Notes under the pieces: generated by a model
The model's input: the letters and a program-made list of their open reading frames with translations, nothing else
Databases searched by the model: none
Told to the model about the DNA's origin: nothing
Program-made: the position numbers and the translations under genes
In this document: positions 54,637 to 64,000 of the stretch, one piece after another
Layout of the letters: each line of letters opens with the position of its first letter
Numbering within the stretch: position 1 is the stretch's first letter
Source: Marinimicrobium agarilyticum DSM 16975
GTDB lineage: Bacteria; Pseudomonadota; Gammaproteobacteria; Pseudomonadales; Cellvibrionaceae
Direction of reading: 5' to 3'
DNA length: 64,000 nt
Assembly (NCBI RefSeq): GCF_000423345.1
Contig: NZ_AUHU01000012.1
Location: 82,699 to 146,698 of the forward strand

Positions 54637-57375
54637 ATGGCTGATTCCTACCGGACCACCGACACCCTCAAGGTCGGGGGCAAAGACTATCGTTATTTTC
54701 CCTTTAGCGAAGTCGAAAAGCGCTACAACGTTCAGAAACTTCCCTATTCATTGCGAATCCTGCTGGAAAACCTGCTGAGGCACTCGGATACCGGCCTGGT
54801 CAGCGACGCCGATATCGAAGCCCTGGCAAGCTGGGACCCGAAAGCCCAGCCCTCCCAGGAAATCGCGTTTGTCCCCGCCCGGGTGGTACTGCAGGATTTC
54901 ACCGGCGTGCCCGCCATTGTCGATCTGGCGGCCATGCGGGACGCGGTCAAGAGCCTCGGCGGCAAACCCGAGCAGATTAACCCCCTCTCACCGGTGGAGC
55001 TGGTGATCGACCACTCGGTGATGGTCGACTACTTCGGGGGGGAAGACTCGTTCAAGAAGAACACTGAAGTGGAAATCAAGCGTAATCGCGAGCGCTATCA
55101 GTTCCTGCGTTGGGGGCAAAAAGCCTTCGATAACTTCAAAGTGGTACCCCCGGGCACCGGTATTGTCCACCAGGTCAACCTGGAATATCTCGCCCGTGGC
55201 GTCTTCACCCGCGAGAAAGACGGCCAGCTGGAGGCCTATCCCGACACCTTGGTGGGCACTGACTCCCACACCACCATGATCAACGGCCTGGGCGTACTGG
55301 GCTGGGGCGTCGGCGGTATCGAAGCCGAGGCGGCCATGCTGGGTCAGCCCATTTCCATGCTGATTCCCCAGGTGGTTGGCTTCAAAATGACCGGGAAGCT
55401 ACCCGAAGGCGCCACCGCCACGGACCTGGTACTCACCGTGACCCAGATGCTGCGTAAACTGGGCGTTGTTGGCAAGTTCGTCGAGTTTTATGGCCCGGGC
55501 CTCAAACACCTGACCCTGGCGGACCGCGCCACCATCGGCAACATGGCGCCGGAGTACGGCGCGACCTGCGGTATTTTCCCTGTCGACCAGCAAACGCTGG
55601 ACTATCTGACGTTCACCGGCCGCTCCAAAGAACAAGTCGAGCTCGTTGAGCAATACATGAAAACCATGGGGCTGTGGCACGACGATGACAGCCCGGACGC
55701 AGAATACAGCGATATTCTGGAGCTGGACCTGAGCACTGTGGAGCCCTGCATTGCCGGCCCCAAACGCCCGCAAGACCGCATCTCGCTCAAAGATTCCAAG
55801 CCCGCCTTCCACAAAGTGCTGGAAGAGATCGGGCACCATCACGAAAACACCATTGCCTCCACCGAGCAGGACTTTGCCGCCGAGGGCGGCGCCGCGGCGG
55901 TGGGCGGAGTTCCGCTGGCCGACCAGGGTGCGGTTCCGGTTGAATATAAAGGTGAAGAGTTCCTGCTGAAAAACGGCGCGGTGGTGATCGCAGCCATCAC
56001 CAGTTGCACCAACACCTCCAACCCGGCCGTGCTGATGGCCGCCGGCCTGTTGGCCAAGAACGCCCGCGAGCGCGGCCTGAGCACCAAACCCTGGGTGAAA
56101 ACCAGCCTGGCGCCGGGCTCCAAGGTCGTGACCGACTACCTCGAGAAGGCGGACCTTCTGGACGAGCTCGAAGGGCTCGGCTTCTACCTGGTGGGCTATG
56201 GTTGCACCACCTGTATTGGCAACTCCGGGCCGCTGCCGGAAGAAATCAGCGAAGGCATTCACAAGGGCGACCTGACCGTTACCTCGGTGCTGTCCGGTAA
56301 CCGGAACTTCGAAGGGCGGATTCACCCCGATGTGAGGGCCAACTACCTGGCCTCGCCGCCACTGGTGGTGGCCTACGCCCTGGCCGGCACCATGGATGCC
56401 GACCTTCAGAACGAGCCGCTCGGTTACGATGCGGACAACAAACCGGTTTACCTCAAAGATATCTGGCCCTCCACCAAGGATATCCAGAAGGCCATCGAAT
56501 CCTTTATGGAACCGGAAATGTTTGCCGACAAATACTCCGATGTGTTCAGCGGTGACGAGAGCTGGCAGGCCCTGCCGGTGAAGGAAAGCCAGCTTTACGA
56601 CTGGCCTGACTCCACCTACGTGCGCAAGCCGCCATTCTTTGACGGCATGGAGGCCAAGCCGGCCGAGGTCAAACCGATCGAGGGCGCGCGTTGCCTGGTC
56701 AAAGTGGGCGACAGCATCACCACCGACCACATTTCCCCGGCTGGCGCGATCATGCCAGACAGCCCCGCAGGCCGCTACTTGCAGGAGCAGGGCGTGAAGC
56801 CCACCGACTTTAACTCCTACGGCTCGCGCCGGGGTAACCACGAAGTGATGATGCGCGGCACCTTTGCCAACGTGCGCCTCAAGAACCAGATGGCCCCCGG
56901 TACCGAAGGCAGCTGGACCACCTACCTGCCCAAAAACGAAGTCATCAGCATCTTCGATGCCGCCGAACGCTATCGCGAAGACGGCACACCGCTGGTGGTA
57001 CTGGCCGGTAAGGAATACGGTTCCGGCTCCTCCCGGGACTGGGCCGCCAAAGGGCCTGCGCTGCTGGGCGTACGCGCGGCGATTGCCGAGAGCTACGAGC
57101 GGATTCACCGCTCCAACCTGGTGGGCATGGGTATTCTGCCGCTTCAGTTTGAAGAGGGCGATTCGGTGGAGTCCTTGGGGCTTACCGGCGAGGAGGAATT
57201 CGATATCCCCGTGGTCAATGCCGATAGCAAAACGGTCGAAGTCACGGCCAAAGGCTCGGACGGCAAATCCAAAACGTTCAACGCCAAAGTGCGGATTGAT
57301 ACGCCCAACGAGTTTGCCTACTTCCAGAACGGGGGCATCCTGCACTACGTATTGCGTAACCTGGCTAGCCAATAG
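54637..57375 (+). CDS. acnA: aconitate hydratase A
   Basis: This 912-residue TCA-cycle enzyme converts citrate to isocitrate via cis-aconitate with a [4Fe-4S] cluster. The cluster ligands are Cys457 in SCTNTSNP and Cys523 and Cys526 in [12 protein letters not shown]. The swivel domain carries [14 protein letters not shown]. Length and order agree with AcnA/IRP1-type aconitases, not AcnB. GAGG lies five bases before the start. It is a single-gene unit with its own terminator. Confidence 0.98.
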   Translation: MADSYRTTDTLKVGGKDYRYFPFSEVEKRYNVQKLPYSLRILLENLLRHSDTGLVSDADIEALASWDPKAQPSQEIAFVPARVVLQDFTGVPAIVDLAAMRDAVKSLGGKPEQINPLSPVELVIDHSVMVDYFGGEDSFKKNTEVEIKRNRERYQFLRWGQKAFDNFKVVPPGTGIVHQVNLEYLARGVFTREKDGQLEAYPDTLVGTDSHTTMINGLGVLGWGVGGIEAEAAMLGQPISMLIPQVVGFKMTGKLPEGATATDLVLTVTQMLRKLGVVGKFVEFYGPGLKHLTLADRATIGNMAPEYGATCGIFPVDQQTLDYLTFTGRSKEQVELVEQYMKTMGLWHDDDSPDAEYSDILELDLSTVEPCIAGPKRPQDRISLKDSKPAFHKVLEEIGHHHENTIASTEQDFAAEGGAAAVGGVPLADQGAVPVEYKGEEFLLKNGAVVIAAITSCTNTSNPAVLMAAGLLAKNARERGLSTKPWVKTSLAPGSKVVTDYLEKADLLDELEGLGFYLVGYGCTTCIGNSGPLPEEISEGIHKGDLTVTSVLSGNRNFEGRIHPDVRANYLASPPLVVAYALAGTMDADLQNEPLGYDADNKPVYLKDIWPSTKDIQKAIESFMEPEMFADKYSDVFSGDESWQALPVKESQLYDWPDSTYVRKPPFFDGMEAKPAEVKPIEGARCLVKVGDSITTDHISPAGAIMPDSPAGRYLQEQGVKPTDFNSYGSRRGNHEVMMRGTFANVRLKNQMAPGTEGSWTTYLPKNEVISIFDAAERYREDGTPLVVLAGKEYGSGSSRDWAAKGPALLGVRAAIAESYERIHRSNLVGMGILPLQFEEGDSVESLGLTGEEEFDIPVVNADSKTVEVTAKGSDGKSKTFNAKVRIDTPNEFAYFQNGGILHYVLRNLASQ

Positions 57376-57396
57376 TGGGTAGCGTTTACCTCTAGA

Positions 57397-57427
57397 GCGC
57401 CTGCCCGCCCCGGCGGGCGCTTTTTTT
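57397..57427 (+). terminator. Rho-independent terminator of acnA
   Basis: A GC-rich stem (GCCCGCC with GGCGGGC around two C residues, extended by further pairing) is followed by seven T residues, about 22 bases after the stop codon. Confidence 0.93.
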
Positions 57428-57472
57428 GGAGTATGATGCGCAATACCTTCCTGAAACCAGTCCGGATTTGAT

Positions 57473-57967
57473 ATGAGTTTGACTCACACCGATGAACGCG
57501 GTCGTGCCAGCATGGTAGACGTCTCCGATAAAGACGCCACCGTCAGGGAAGCGCGGGCCGGGGCCTTTATCCGAATGCAGCCGGCCACCCTGGCACTGAT
57601 CCGGGAAAACGGCCTGAAAAAAGGCGATGTACTTTCTGTCGCCCGTATTGCCGGTATCCAGGCAGCCAAACAATGCAGCGCTTTGATTCCGCTTTGCCAC
57701 CCGCTGGCGTTGAGCAAAGTGGGTGTGGAGTTCGAGTTTCAGGACGAGCCGCCCGGCGTGGTCATTGAAACGTACTGCAAACTCACCGGCCAGACCGGTG
57801 TGGAAATGGAAGCCCTGACGGCGGCGAGTGTCGCCGCGCTGACCATTTACGATATGTGTAAAGCGGTAGACATGGGCATGGTCATCGAAAACCTGCGTCT
57901 GTTGGAAAAGTCCGGTGGCCGTCGGGGCCACTATGTTCGAGAACTCAAAGGGGAGGAGAGCGCGTGA
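57473..57967 (+). CDS. moaC: cyclic pyranopterin monophosphate synthase
   Basis: This 164-residue enzyme works with MoaA in the first step of molybdenum cofactor synthesis. The active-site segments [27 protein letters not shown] and [11 protein letters not shown] are intact. Its stop overlaps the GTG start of moaD by four bases, and moaE follows, giving a compact moaCDE operon. moaA is not in the window. Confidence 0.97.
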   Translation: MSLTHTDERGRASMVDVSDKDATVREARAGAFIRMQPATLALIRENGLKKGDVLSVARIAGIQAAKQCSALIPLCHPLALSKVGVEFEFQDEPPGVVIETYCKLTGQTGVEMEALTAASVAALTIYDMCKAVDMGMVIENLRLLEKSGGRRGHYVRELKGEESA

Positions 57968-58212
57968 TAGAAGTCCGCTTTTTTGCCCGCCTGCGGGATC
58001 AGCTCGGCTGTGACGCAATATCCATTGAATCCGTCGAACAGGACAGCGTGACCCTGGTCCGCGAGCGACTGGTGGCGGAGCACCCTGACTGGCGTGAACC
58101 CTTGAGCCAAAGCGGCGTCCTGTTTGCGGTCAACCACGCGCTGGTGAAGTCTGACCATGTGGTGAAGGACGGCGACGAAGTCGCGTTTATGCCACCGGTC
58201 ACAGGAGGCTGA
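57964..58212 (+). CDS. moaD: molybdopterin synthase sulfur-carrier small subunit
   Basis: This 82-residue ubiquitin-fold protein ends in the double glycine (PPVTGG) that is adenylated and thiocarboxylated before sulfur transfer. It starts with GTG overlapping the moaC stop codon, and lies two bases before moaE. Confidence 0.95.
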   Translation: MIEVRFFARLRDQLGCDAISIESVEQDSVTLVRERLVAEHPDWREPLSQSGVLFAVNHALVKSDHVVKDGDEVAFMPPVTGG

Positions 58213-58214
58213 TC

Positions 58215-58661
58215 ATGATCTCAGTTCAGCGCGAGCCTTTTGATGTCGCACACGAATACAAGCAGCTGACCGGGGGTGATGTCGAGTCCGGCGCGGCGGT
58301 GTTTTTTGTGGGCCGGGTAAGGGCTCGCAACGACGGGCGGCGGGTCAGCGGCCTGAGCCTGGAACACTACCCGGGAATGACCGAAAAGGCACTGGAAGCG
58401 ATTGTCAGTGACGCGCGTGAACGTTGGCCCCTGGAGCGCGTACGTGTCATCCACCGGGTGGGCCCGATGGCGCTGGGCGAGGAAATCGTGTTTGTCGGCG
58501 TGACCAGCTCACACCGGGATGCCTCGTTTCAGGCGGCTGAATTCATAATGGACTACCTGAAAAACCGGGCGCCGTTTTGGAAACAAGAGCAAACCGAAGA
58601 GGGCCCGACCTGGGTCGAGGCGAAAGCCAAAGACCACGAAGCGCTGGGCCGCTGGCAGTAA
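58215..58661 (+). CDS. moaE: molybdopterin synthase catalytic subunit
   Basis: This 148-residue subunit inserts the dithiolene sulfurs with MoaD. The motif KNRAPFWKQE carries the two active-site lysines (116 and 123), and FVGRVRARNDG is the usual N-terminal segment. AGGAGG lies just before its ATG. It closes the moaCDE operon. Confidence 0.97.
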   Translation: MISVQREPFDVAHEYKQLTGGDVESGAAVFFVGRVRARNDGRRVSGLSLEHYPGMTEKALEAIVSDARERWPLERVRVIHRVGPMALGEEIVFVGVTSSHRDASFQAAEFIMDYLKNRAPFWKQEQTEEGPTWVEAKAKDHEALGRWQ

Positions 58662-58709
58662 TTAACGTACGCATTCCTTTAACGACTTTATAAAAATTGG
58701 AGGCAACAC

Positions 58710-59609
58710 ATGAAAGTATTTAACACGGTAATAGGGGTATCAGCGCTATTGGCGTTGGCCGCTTGTGATTCCAAAACCGAAAACGCCCAGGAGCCCGCAG
58801 CGGAGAGCTCCGCCATGACGGAGGCCCCGGCCCAAGAGGCTCAGGCCGTGGAAGAGCCCGGCGATACCGTACTGGAAATCCTGACCAGCCCGCACCGCAG
58901 TGACGCCAACCGCGCTCGCGACCAATATCGCAACCCGGAAGAAACCCTGTTCTTCTTTGGCCTCGAGCGGGATGACACAGTGATCGAAGTCAATCCCGGC
59001 GGCGGTTGGTACATGGAAATCATCGCGCCGTTTGTGAAGGATGAAGGGCAGTACATCGCGGCCCAACCCAACCCGGAACTGGCGGACATGCCCGCCTATA
59101 TCGTGCGTCAGGCCGAACAGATTCAAACGCGGTTCGAAGAGCAGGAAGCCGTGTATGGCGACGCGGAACTGATGTTCTACAACCCGGCCGACCCCAGTCT
59201 CGGTGAGCCGGAATCCGCCGACATGGTACTGACCTTCCGCAACACCCATAATTGGATCAACGCCGGTCAGGCGCCGGCCATGTTTGCCGCCTTTGCCGAA
59301 GTGCTCAAGCCCGGTGGCGTTCTGGGTGTGGTTCAGCACCGTGCCGAAGACGGCGCATCAGCGGAAGAGACGGCCAGCTCCGGCTACGTCTCGGAGCAGG
59401 AGGTGATTGATCTGGCGGAAGCAGCCGGCCTGGAGCTGGAAGACCGCAGCAACATCAACGCCAACCCCCGTGACACTCACGACCACCCGGAAGGCGTCTG
59501 GACCCTGCCGCCCACCCTGCGCCTGGGCGACGAAAATCGGGACGTGTATATGGAAATCGGCGAGAGCGACCGCATGACCCTGCGGTTCGTCAAACCCGAT
59601 CCGCAGTAA
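58710..59609 (+). CDS. lipoprotein of the class I methyltransferase-like family
   Basis: This 299-residue protein has a lipobox LALAAC with Cys19 and Asp at +2, a residue that usually keeps lipoproteins in the inner membrane. After an Ala/Glu-rich spacer (20-55) comes a Rossmann-type methyltransferase domain with VIEVNPGGGWYMEIIAPF in place of motif I, ADMVLTFRNTHNW and FAEVLKPGGVLGVVQH. Similar exported methyltransferase-like proteins are known as a family of unknown role. Because SAM is cytoplasmic, the export signal is puzzling and the protein may no longer be a methyltransferase. GGAGG lies upstream of the ATG. Confidence 0.82.
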   Translation: MKVFNTVIGVSALLALAACDSKTENAQEPAAESSAMTEAPAQEAQAVEEPGDTVLEILTSPHRSDANRARDQYRNPEETLFFFGLERDDTVIEVNPGGGWYMEIIAPFVKDEGQYIAAQPNPELADMPAYIVRQAEQIQTRFEEQEAVYGDAELMFYNPADPSLGEPESADMVLTFRNTHNWINAGQAPAMFAAFAEVLKPGGVLGVVQHRAEDGASAEETASSGYVSEQEVIDLAEAAGLELEDRSNINANPRDTHDHPEGVWTLPPTLRLGDENRDVYMEIGESDRMTLRFVKPDPQ

Positions 59610-59645
59610 GCCGTTCTCCATACCTTCCCTCAGTTGAGTTACAAT

Positions 59646-59667
59646 GGGCGCCGTTTTTTCGGCGCCC
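59646..59667. other. hairpin in the gltX leader region
   Basis: GGGCGCCG and CGGCGCCC form a perfect eight-base stem around a loop of six T residues, 37 bases after the preceding stop codon and about 107 bases before gltX. The T residues are in the loop, so it is not a classic terminator. Confidence 0.5.
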
Positions 59668-59773
59668 TCGGCTCGTCGCTTCCTTGTGCAACGTGACGCG
59701 CCCAGCGAGCCGACAAGCCGGGTAACTCCGCCCGCCATACACTCGAACCGACAGACTCGACGGAATTCACACT

Positions 59774-61252
59774 ATGACCGTTCGCACCCGCATTGCGCCC
59801 TCGCCGACGGGCGACCCCCACGTCGGCACCGCCTACATCGCCCTGTTCAACCTCTGCTTCGCGCGCCAACACGGCGGCCAGTTCCTGCTGCGCATTGAAG
59901 ACACCGACCAGACCCGCAGCACCCCGGAATCGGAAAAGGCCATTCTGGACAGCCTGCGCTGGCTCGGCCTCGAATGGGACGAAGGCCCGGACGTCGGCGG
60001 CGAACACGGCCCCTACCGCCAAAGCGAGCGAATGGACATCTACCGCGGCTACGCCGAAGAACTGGTGGAAAAAGGCCACGCCTTCTACTGCTTCGCCACC
60101 GCCGAGGAGCTCGACGAAATGCGGGCCGAGCAACAGGCCCGGGGTGAAACCCCCAAATACGACGGCCGCGGCCTCAAACTGAGCGATGCGGAAGTCAAAC
60201 AGCGCCTGGAAGCGGGCGAGCCCTACGTCATCCGCATGAAAGTCCCGGAAGAGGGCAGCTGCAATGTGAAAGACATGCTGCGCGGCGAAATCGACATCGA
60301 CTGGGCCCAGGTGGACATGCAAGTGCTGCTCAAGGGCGACGGCATGCCTACCTACCACCTGGCGAACGTGGTGGATGACCACCTGATGGGCATCACCCAC
60401 GTGATTCGCGGGGAGGAGTGGATCAACTCCGCGCCCAAGCACCTCAAACTCTACGAATACTTCGGCTGGGAAGCGCCGGTACTCTGCCACTTGCCGCTGC
60501 TGCGCAACCCGGACAAATCCAAGCTGAGCAAGCGCAAAAACCCCACCAGCATCCTGTACTACCAGGCGGCGGGCTTCCTGCCCGAGGCGCTGCTGAACTA
60601 CCTGGGCCGTATGGGCTGGTCCATGCCGGACGAGCGCGAGAAGTTCACTCTGGATGAAATGCAGGCCAACTTCGACATCAACCGCGTGTCCCTCGGCGGC
60701 CCCATCTTCGACGTGGAAAAGCTCTCCTGGCTCAACGGCCTGTGGATTCGCGAGAACCTCAGCACCGAACAGCTCGCCGACCGCCTCCAGGAGTGGGCCT
60801 TCAACCGCGACAAACTGATGCAAGTGCTGCCCCACGCCCAGTCCCGCATGGAAACCATGGGGGATTTCGCCCCCCTGGTCAGCTTCCTCGCCACCGGCAA
60901 CCTGGGCCTCACCGAAGCCCACTTCACCGGCAACAAAATGGAGCTGGACGACCAGAAACGCGTCCTCCAGTTCGCCCTGTGGCGCCTGGAAGCCCTGCGC
61001 ACCTGGGAGCGGGACGCCATCTTCCAGGAGCTCAAAGCCCTGGCCGACGCCACCGACACCAAGGTCAAAGACTTCCTGGCCCCGCTGTTCGTGGCCATTT
61101 CCGGCACCACCGCCTCCTTCTCCGTCATGGATGCCATGGTCCTGCTCGGCCCGGACATGAGCCGCGCCCGCCTGCGCCAGGCCCTGGAAGTACTCGGCGG
61201 CATCGGCAAAAAGCAGCTCAAAAAGCTGGAAAAAGCCTACCTGGCCCTGTAA
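59774..61252 (+). CDS. gltX: glutamyl-tRNA synthetase
   Basis: This 492-residue class I synthetase charges tRNA-Glu. The HIGH-type motif is in [14 protein letters not shown] (residues 8-20) and the KMSKS-type motif is KLSKRKNP from residue 250. The anticodon-binding helical C-terminal half is complete. The gene is alone and is followed by a tRNA gene with its own promoter. Confidence 0.98.
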   Translation: MTVRTRIAPSPTGDPHVGTAYIALFNLCFARQHGGQFLLRIEDTDQTRSTPESEKAILDSLRWLGLEWDEGPDVGGEHGPYRQSERMDIYRGYAEELVEKGHAFYCFATAEELDEMRAEQQARGETPKYDGRGLKLSDAEVKQRLEAGEPYVIRMKVPEEGSCNVKDMLRGEIDIDWAQVDMQVLLKGDGMPTYHLANVVDDHLMGITHVIRGEEWINSAPKHLKLYEYFGWEAPVLCHLPLLRNPDKSKLSKRKNPTSILYYQAAGFLPEALLNYLGRMGWSMPDEREKFTLDEMQANFDINRVSLGGPIFDVEKLSWLNGLWIRENLSTEQLADRLQEWAFNRDKLMQVLPHAQSRMETMGDFAPLVSFLATGNLGLTEAHFTGNKMELDDQKRVLQFALWRLEALRTWERDAIFQELKALADATDTKVKDFLAPLFVAISGTTASFSVMDAMVLLGPDMSRARLRQALEVLGGIGKKQLKKLEKAYLAL

Positions 61253-61332
61253 CAAAAGCCGGGTAGGGAAGGCTGACACTGAACAAAAAGTGCCCAGGAA
61301 TCAAAGAATTAGGATTTTTGGCCCATTTAGTG

Positions 61333-61360
61333 TTGACAGTCTTTTCCGGGGTGCTACAAT
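61333..61360 (+). promoter_or_regulatory. sigma-70 promoter of tRNA-Ala
   Basis: A perfect TTGACA (61333-61338) is separated by 16 bases from TACAAT (61355-61360). A GC-rich segment follows, as in the discriminator of stable RNA promoters. The tRNA begins 33 bases further on. Confidence 0.88.
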
Positions 61361-61393
61361 GCGCCCCGCTTCTAACGAAGCGCACCCAATTGT

Positions 61394-61469
61394 GGGGCCT
61401 TAGCTCAGCTGGGAGAGCGCAACACTGGCAGTGTTGAGGTCAGCGGTTCGATCCCGCTAGGCTCCACCA
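61394..61469 (+). tRNA. tRNA-Ala (GGC anticodon)
   Basis: This is a 76-base cloverleaf with an encoded CCA end. The seven-base acceptor stem (GGGGCCT with AGGCTCC) contains the G3-T70 wobble pair that marks alanine tRNAs. The anticodon loop CTGGCAG gives GGC, reading GCC codons. The T-loop GGTTCGATCCC is standard. The 3' end is repeated just downstream (see repeats), and an island-like segment follows. Confidence 0.97.
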
Positions 61470-61530
61470 ATTACCAACAAAAAAGCCCTGGGCGAAAGCT
61501 CGGGGCTTTTTTGTTGGTAATTGGTGGAGC
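61461..61530. terminator. long inverted repeat forming a terminator and including the tRNA 3' end
   Basis: Bases 61461-61488 and 61503-61530 are perfect inverted copies of 28 bases with a 14-base loop. The inner part has GC pairs and a T tract, so it can act as the tRNA terminator on either strand. The outer nine bases copy the GCTCCACCA end of the tRNA in reverse orientation, which is more pairing than a terminator needs. Confidence 0.85.
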
Positions 61531-61682
61531 TTGGTTGGGTGAGAAGCGCTGACGCGGTTCACAAAATGGCAGGATAGCCATTTTGCACAGCCGAAGGCTG
61601 CCCGCAGGGCGAGGGCCATGGATGGCCCGAGTGCATCCCGCCCCTCCGGTGGCTTCCAGGTGATTATTCTGAACAAGCTGCA

Positions 61683-61691
61683 AGGCTCCAC
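61683..61691 (+). repeat. short direct copy of the tRNA 3' end (possible attachment-site remnant)
   Basis: AGGCTCCAC repeats the tRNA-Ala sequence at 61459-61467 in the same orientation. It is only nine bases long. Such repeats mark integration at tRNA ends, but a longer match and an integrase gene would be needed. Confidence 0.3.
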
Positions 61692-61720
61692 AAAAAAACG
61701 CTGTTAAATCAGCAGCTTAG

Positions 61721-61747
61721 AAGCCCGCTCACGTAGCGGGCTTTTTT
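61721..61747 (+). terminator. Rho-independent terminator
   Basis: AAGCCCGCT and AGCGGGCTT form a nine-base stem with a five-base loop; the T tract continues to six T residues. No gene is recognised directly upstream other than the tRNA. Confidence 0.85.
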
Positions 61748-62232
61748 GTGCCTGCCATTTAAGTCCATATTAAGTCCAAATTTATTCATCAAATTGGCGT
61801 TTAAGTCCCCAGCCGTATCTGTAAATTCTCGCGATTTTGGCGATTGCCACATTCAACAAACCGGTATAGCCAGTTATGGCCCGCGCGCGTCCCAAAGGCG
61901 CTCCTGGGCTCTTTGAGTCCCTGCAGTGGGTCATGGGTCAGTGCGTCACTGAATGACCCGTGCTAGGCTTATTGCCATATGCCTCAGGGTAAAAGGCGAA
62001 GCCTACGCGGTGGTGGGTGAACTCTAAAGGGCCAACCTAAGCCGTATTGACCAAATTTTGAGCGATTTATGCAGTGTATTTACCGTGCCGCCAGAATGGT
62101 GCGCGCCTTTATCCTACTTGATTGGCGGAGAGCTAGACGAAATGCATAGCAAATCACGGGGTTATATGTCCTCCATAAAGTGATATATGGGGAAGATATA
62201 ACGCATGCGCAATATAAAGATGTTAGCATTCT
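61748..62232. other. 485-base spacer at the start of an island-like segment
   Basis: No supported gene is seen. AAGTCC recurs three times within 61762-61808. A hairpin lies at 61928-61959 (GGGTCAT with ATGACCC, enclosing TCAGTG with CACTGA). The last 100 bases before the next gene are AT-rich, unlike the housekeeping region. Confidence 0.45.
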
Positions 62233-62913
62233 GTGGAGAATTTAGTGCCATCTTTTGAACTCATTATCCAAGTCATTACGCTGGTTGTAGTAGTGGTTAT
62301 TGGCTATTTTCTTCGAGAATTTTTCCCAAGTTACACAAAAGAGAAGGGGAAAAATTTAGCCACAAAAGAAGATATCCGAGAAATCACAGAAAAGATTGAA
62401 TCGGTGAAAGCTGATTATGCCAAATCTCTAGAAACCTTAAAGTCTAAGCTCCAACTTGAATCGGCTCTCAAAGGTGCCTATCAGGAGAAGTGCCTTGGGG
62501 CTTTAACGGCGATCAACGAGTTGCTTGTGGAAATCACGCTTTATTGTTGGAAGCAGCTTGCTGAACGATCACCAAACGAACATTACGTTTGGTCCAACGT
62601 CGATGACCTTGATGAAAAACGACATTTTCACTACTACCGAGTCGCAGTAGATAAGGTTGCATTGATACACGGCATGTACTTAACGCCAGTAGCAAGAAAT
62701 GCGCTATCTGACCTATCCAGTAGCATCGGCATGCTTTCAAGCATGGAGCTGGCGTTATTGAATGATCATCCCCACCCCGGAGTGTTGGAATCAGCAGCAA
62801 GCGGATACTCTTCTGGTTTAGAAGCTGTAGTGAAATGTCGCGAAGTGCTTATTGCTGAGCTAGGTTTATCAGAGGTTGGTGCCGTTGAAAGTGGTGCGGG
62901 TCCAGACCGCTAA
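62233..62913 (+). CDS. membrane-anchored coiled-coil protein of unknown function
   Basis: This 226-residue protein starts with GTG, followed by one hydrophobic segment (about 9-27, around VITLVVVVVIGYFL). A charged coiled coil (about 35-80) contains NLATKEDIREITEKIESVK, a segment seen in many proteins of mobile islands and gene cassettes. The rest is helical without a known motif. An alternative GTG lies at 62245, and no clear ribosome site separates them. It precedes the caspase-like gene by 47 bases in the same direction, so the two may be one unit. Codon use is richer in AT than the upstream housekeeping genes, which suggests transfer. Confidence 0.7.
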   Translation: MENLVPSFELIIQVITLVVVVVIGYFLREFFPSYTKEKGKNLATKEDIREITEKIESVKADYAKSLETLKSKLQLESALKGAYQEKCLGALTAINELLVEITLYCWKQLAERSPNEHYVWSNVDDLDEKRHFHYYRVAVDKVALIHGMYLTPVARNALSDLSSSIGMLSSMELALLNDHPHPGVLESAASGYSSGLEAVVKCREVLIAELGLSEVGAVESGAGPDR

Positions 62914-62960
62914 AGCGTCGGCTGATTAGGGCGTTAAAACATCCAAAAGGAACGTTTAGA

Positions 62961-64000
<1,040 letters not shown>

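Noticed and set aside
59639..61279. A 546-codon open frame on the - strand across gltX
   Set aside because: It mirrors gltX exactly; its Val/Ala/Gln-rich composition comes from the antisense of GC-rich codons.
61440..61691. A - strand frame beginning near the second tRNA-like copy and ending in the tRNA
   Set aside because: It contains antisense tRNA and terminator sequence, a common source of false genes.
62914..62960. Possible integron attC site between the coiled-coil and caspase-like genes
   Set aside because: A GTTAAAA core is present, but the matching inverse core and the paired arms of attC were not found.

Overview
The window reads as the chromosome of a marine, polysaccharide-degrading gammaproteobacterium, most likely a Cellvibrionales relative (Saccharophagus, Microbulbifer, Gilvimarinus or Marinimicrobium type). 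Long poly-serine linkers in secreted modular enzymes, very large TonB-dependent receptors, several agarase-family hydrolases and an ordinary gammaproteobacterial housekeeping set all point that way. The placement is inferred from gene content only.

Bases 1-6,040 hold a + strand run of a truncated CoA transferase, an enoyl-CoA hydratase, an AldA-like aldehyde dehydrogenase and a cytoplasmic GH2 hydrolase, closed by a terminator and followed by a small cupin gene. Bases 6,061-44,720 form a large red-algal galactan (agar or porphyran) utilisation locus. Its - strand arm carries a glycan-binding-type lipoprotein, a TonB-dependent receptor and a multimodular GH86 enzyme. Its + strand arm carries a sulfatase, a second receptor, a GH16 enzyme with a nested discoidin-like domain, a sodium:solute symporter, a GH117-like enzyme, an FAD oxidoreductase, an ECF sigma factor, a FecR-LamG anti-sigma factor, a GH50 lipoprotein, a GH29 lipoprotein, a GH50 3'-end fragment, an FG-GAP lipoprotein, a cytochrome c/HEAT dehydrogenase and a small ExoP-like protein. 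A second GH50 lipoprotein closes the locus on the - strand. A palindrome close to ATTGTNNACAAT recurs upstream of five of these genes and suggests one shared regulator encoded elsewhere.

The proposed flow is as follows. GH86, GH16 and the sulfatase cut and desulfate the polymer outside the cell. The receptors import oligosaccharides. Surface or periplasmic GH50 and GH29 lipoproteins trim them. The symporter brings sugars into the cytoplasm, where the GH117-like, GH2, FAD and aldehyde dehydrogenase enzymes act. The sulfatase and GH29 together favour porphyran, which contains L-galactose-6-sulfate, but this is not proven from sequence.

Bases 45,229-61,469 are mostly housekeeping: gcvP, a GPH sugar symporter, a TerB-like gene, transaldolase, dusA, a DUF481 outer membrane protein, a GST, acnA, moaCDE, a lipoprotein methyltransferase-like gene, gltX and tRNA-Ala(GGC). 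After the tRNA the sequence turns into an island-like segment with a membrane-anchored coiled-coil protein and a caspase-like peptidase. The peptidase gene runs into the end of an IS21-family element whose istB gene leaves the window.
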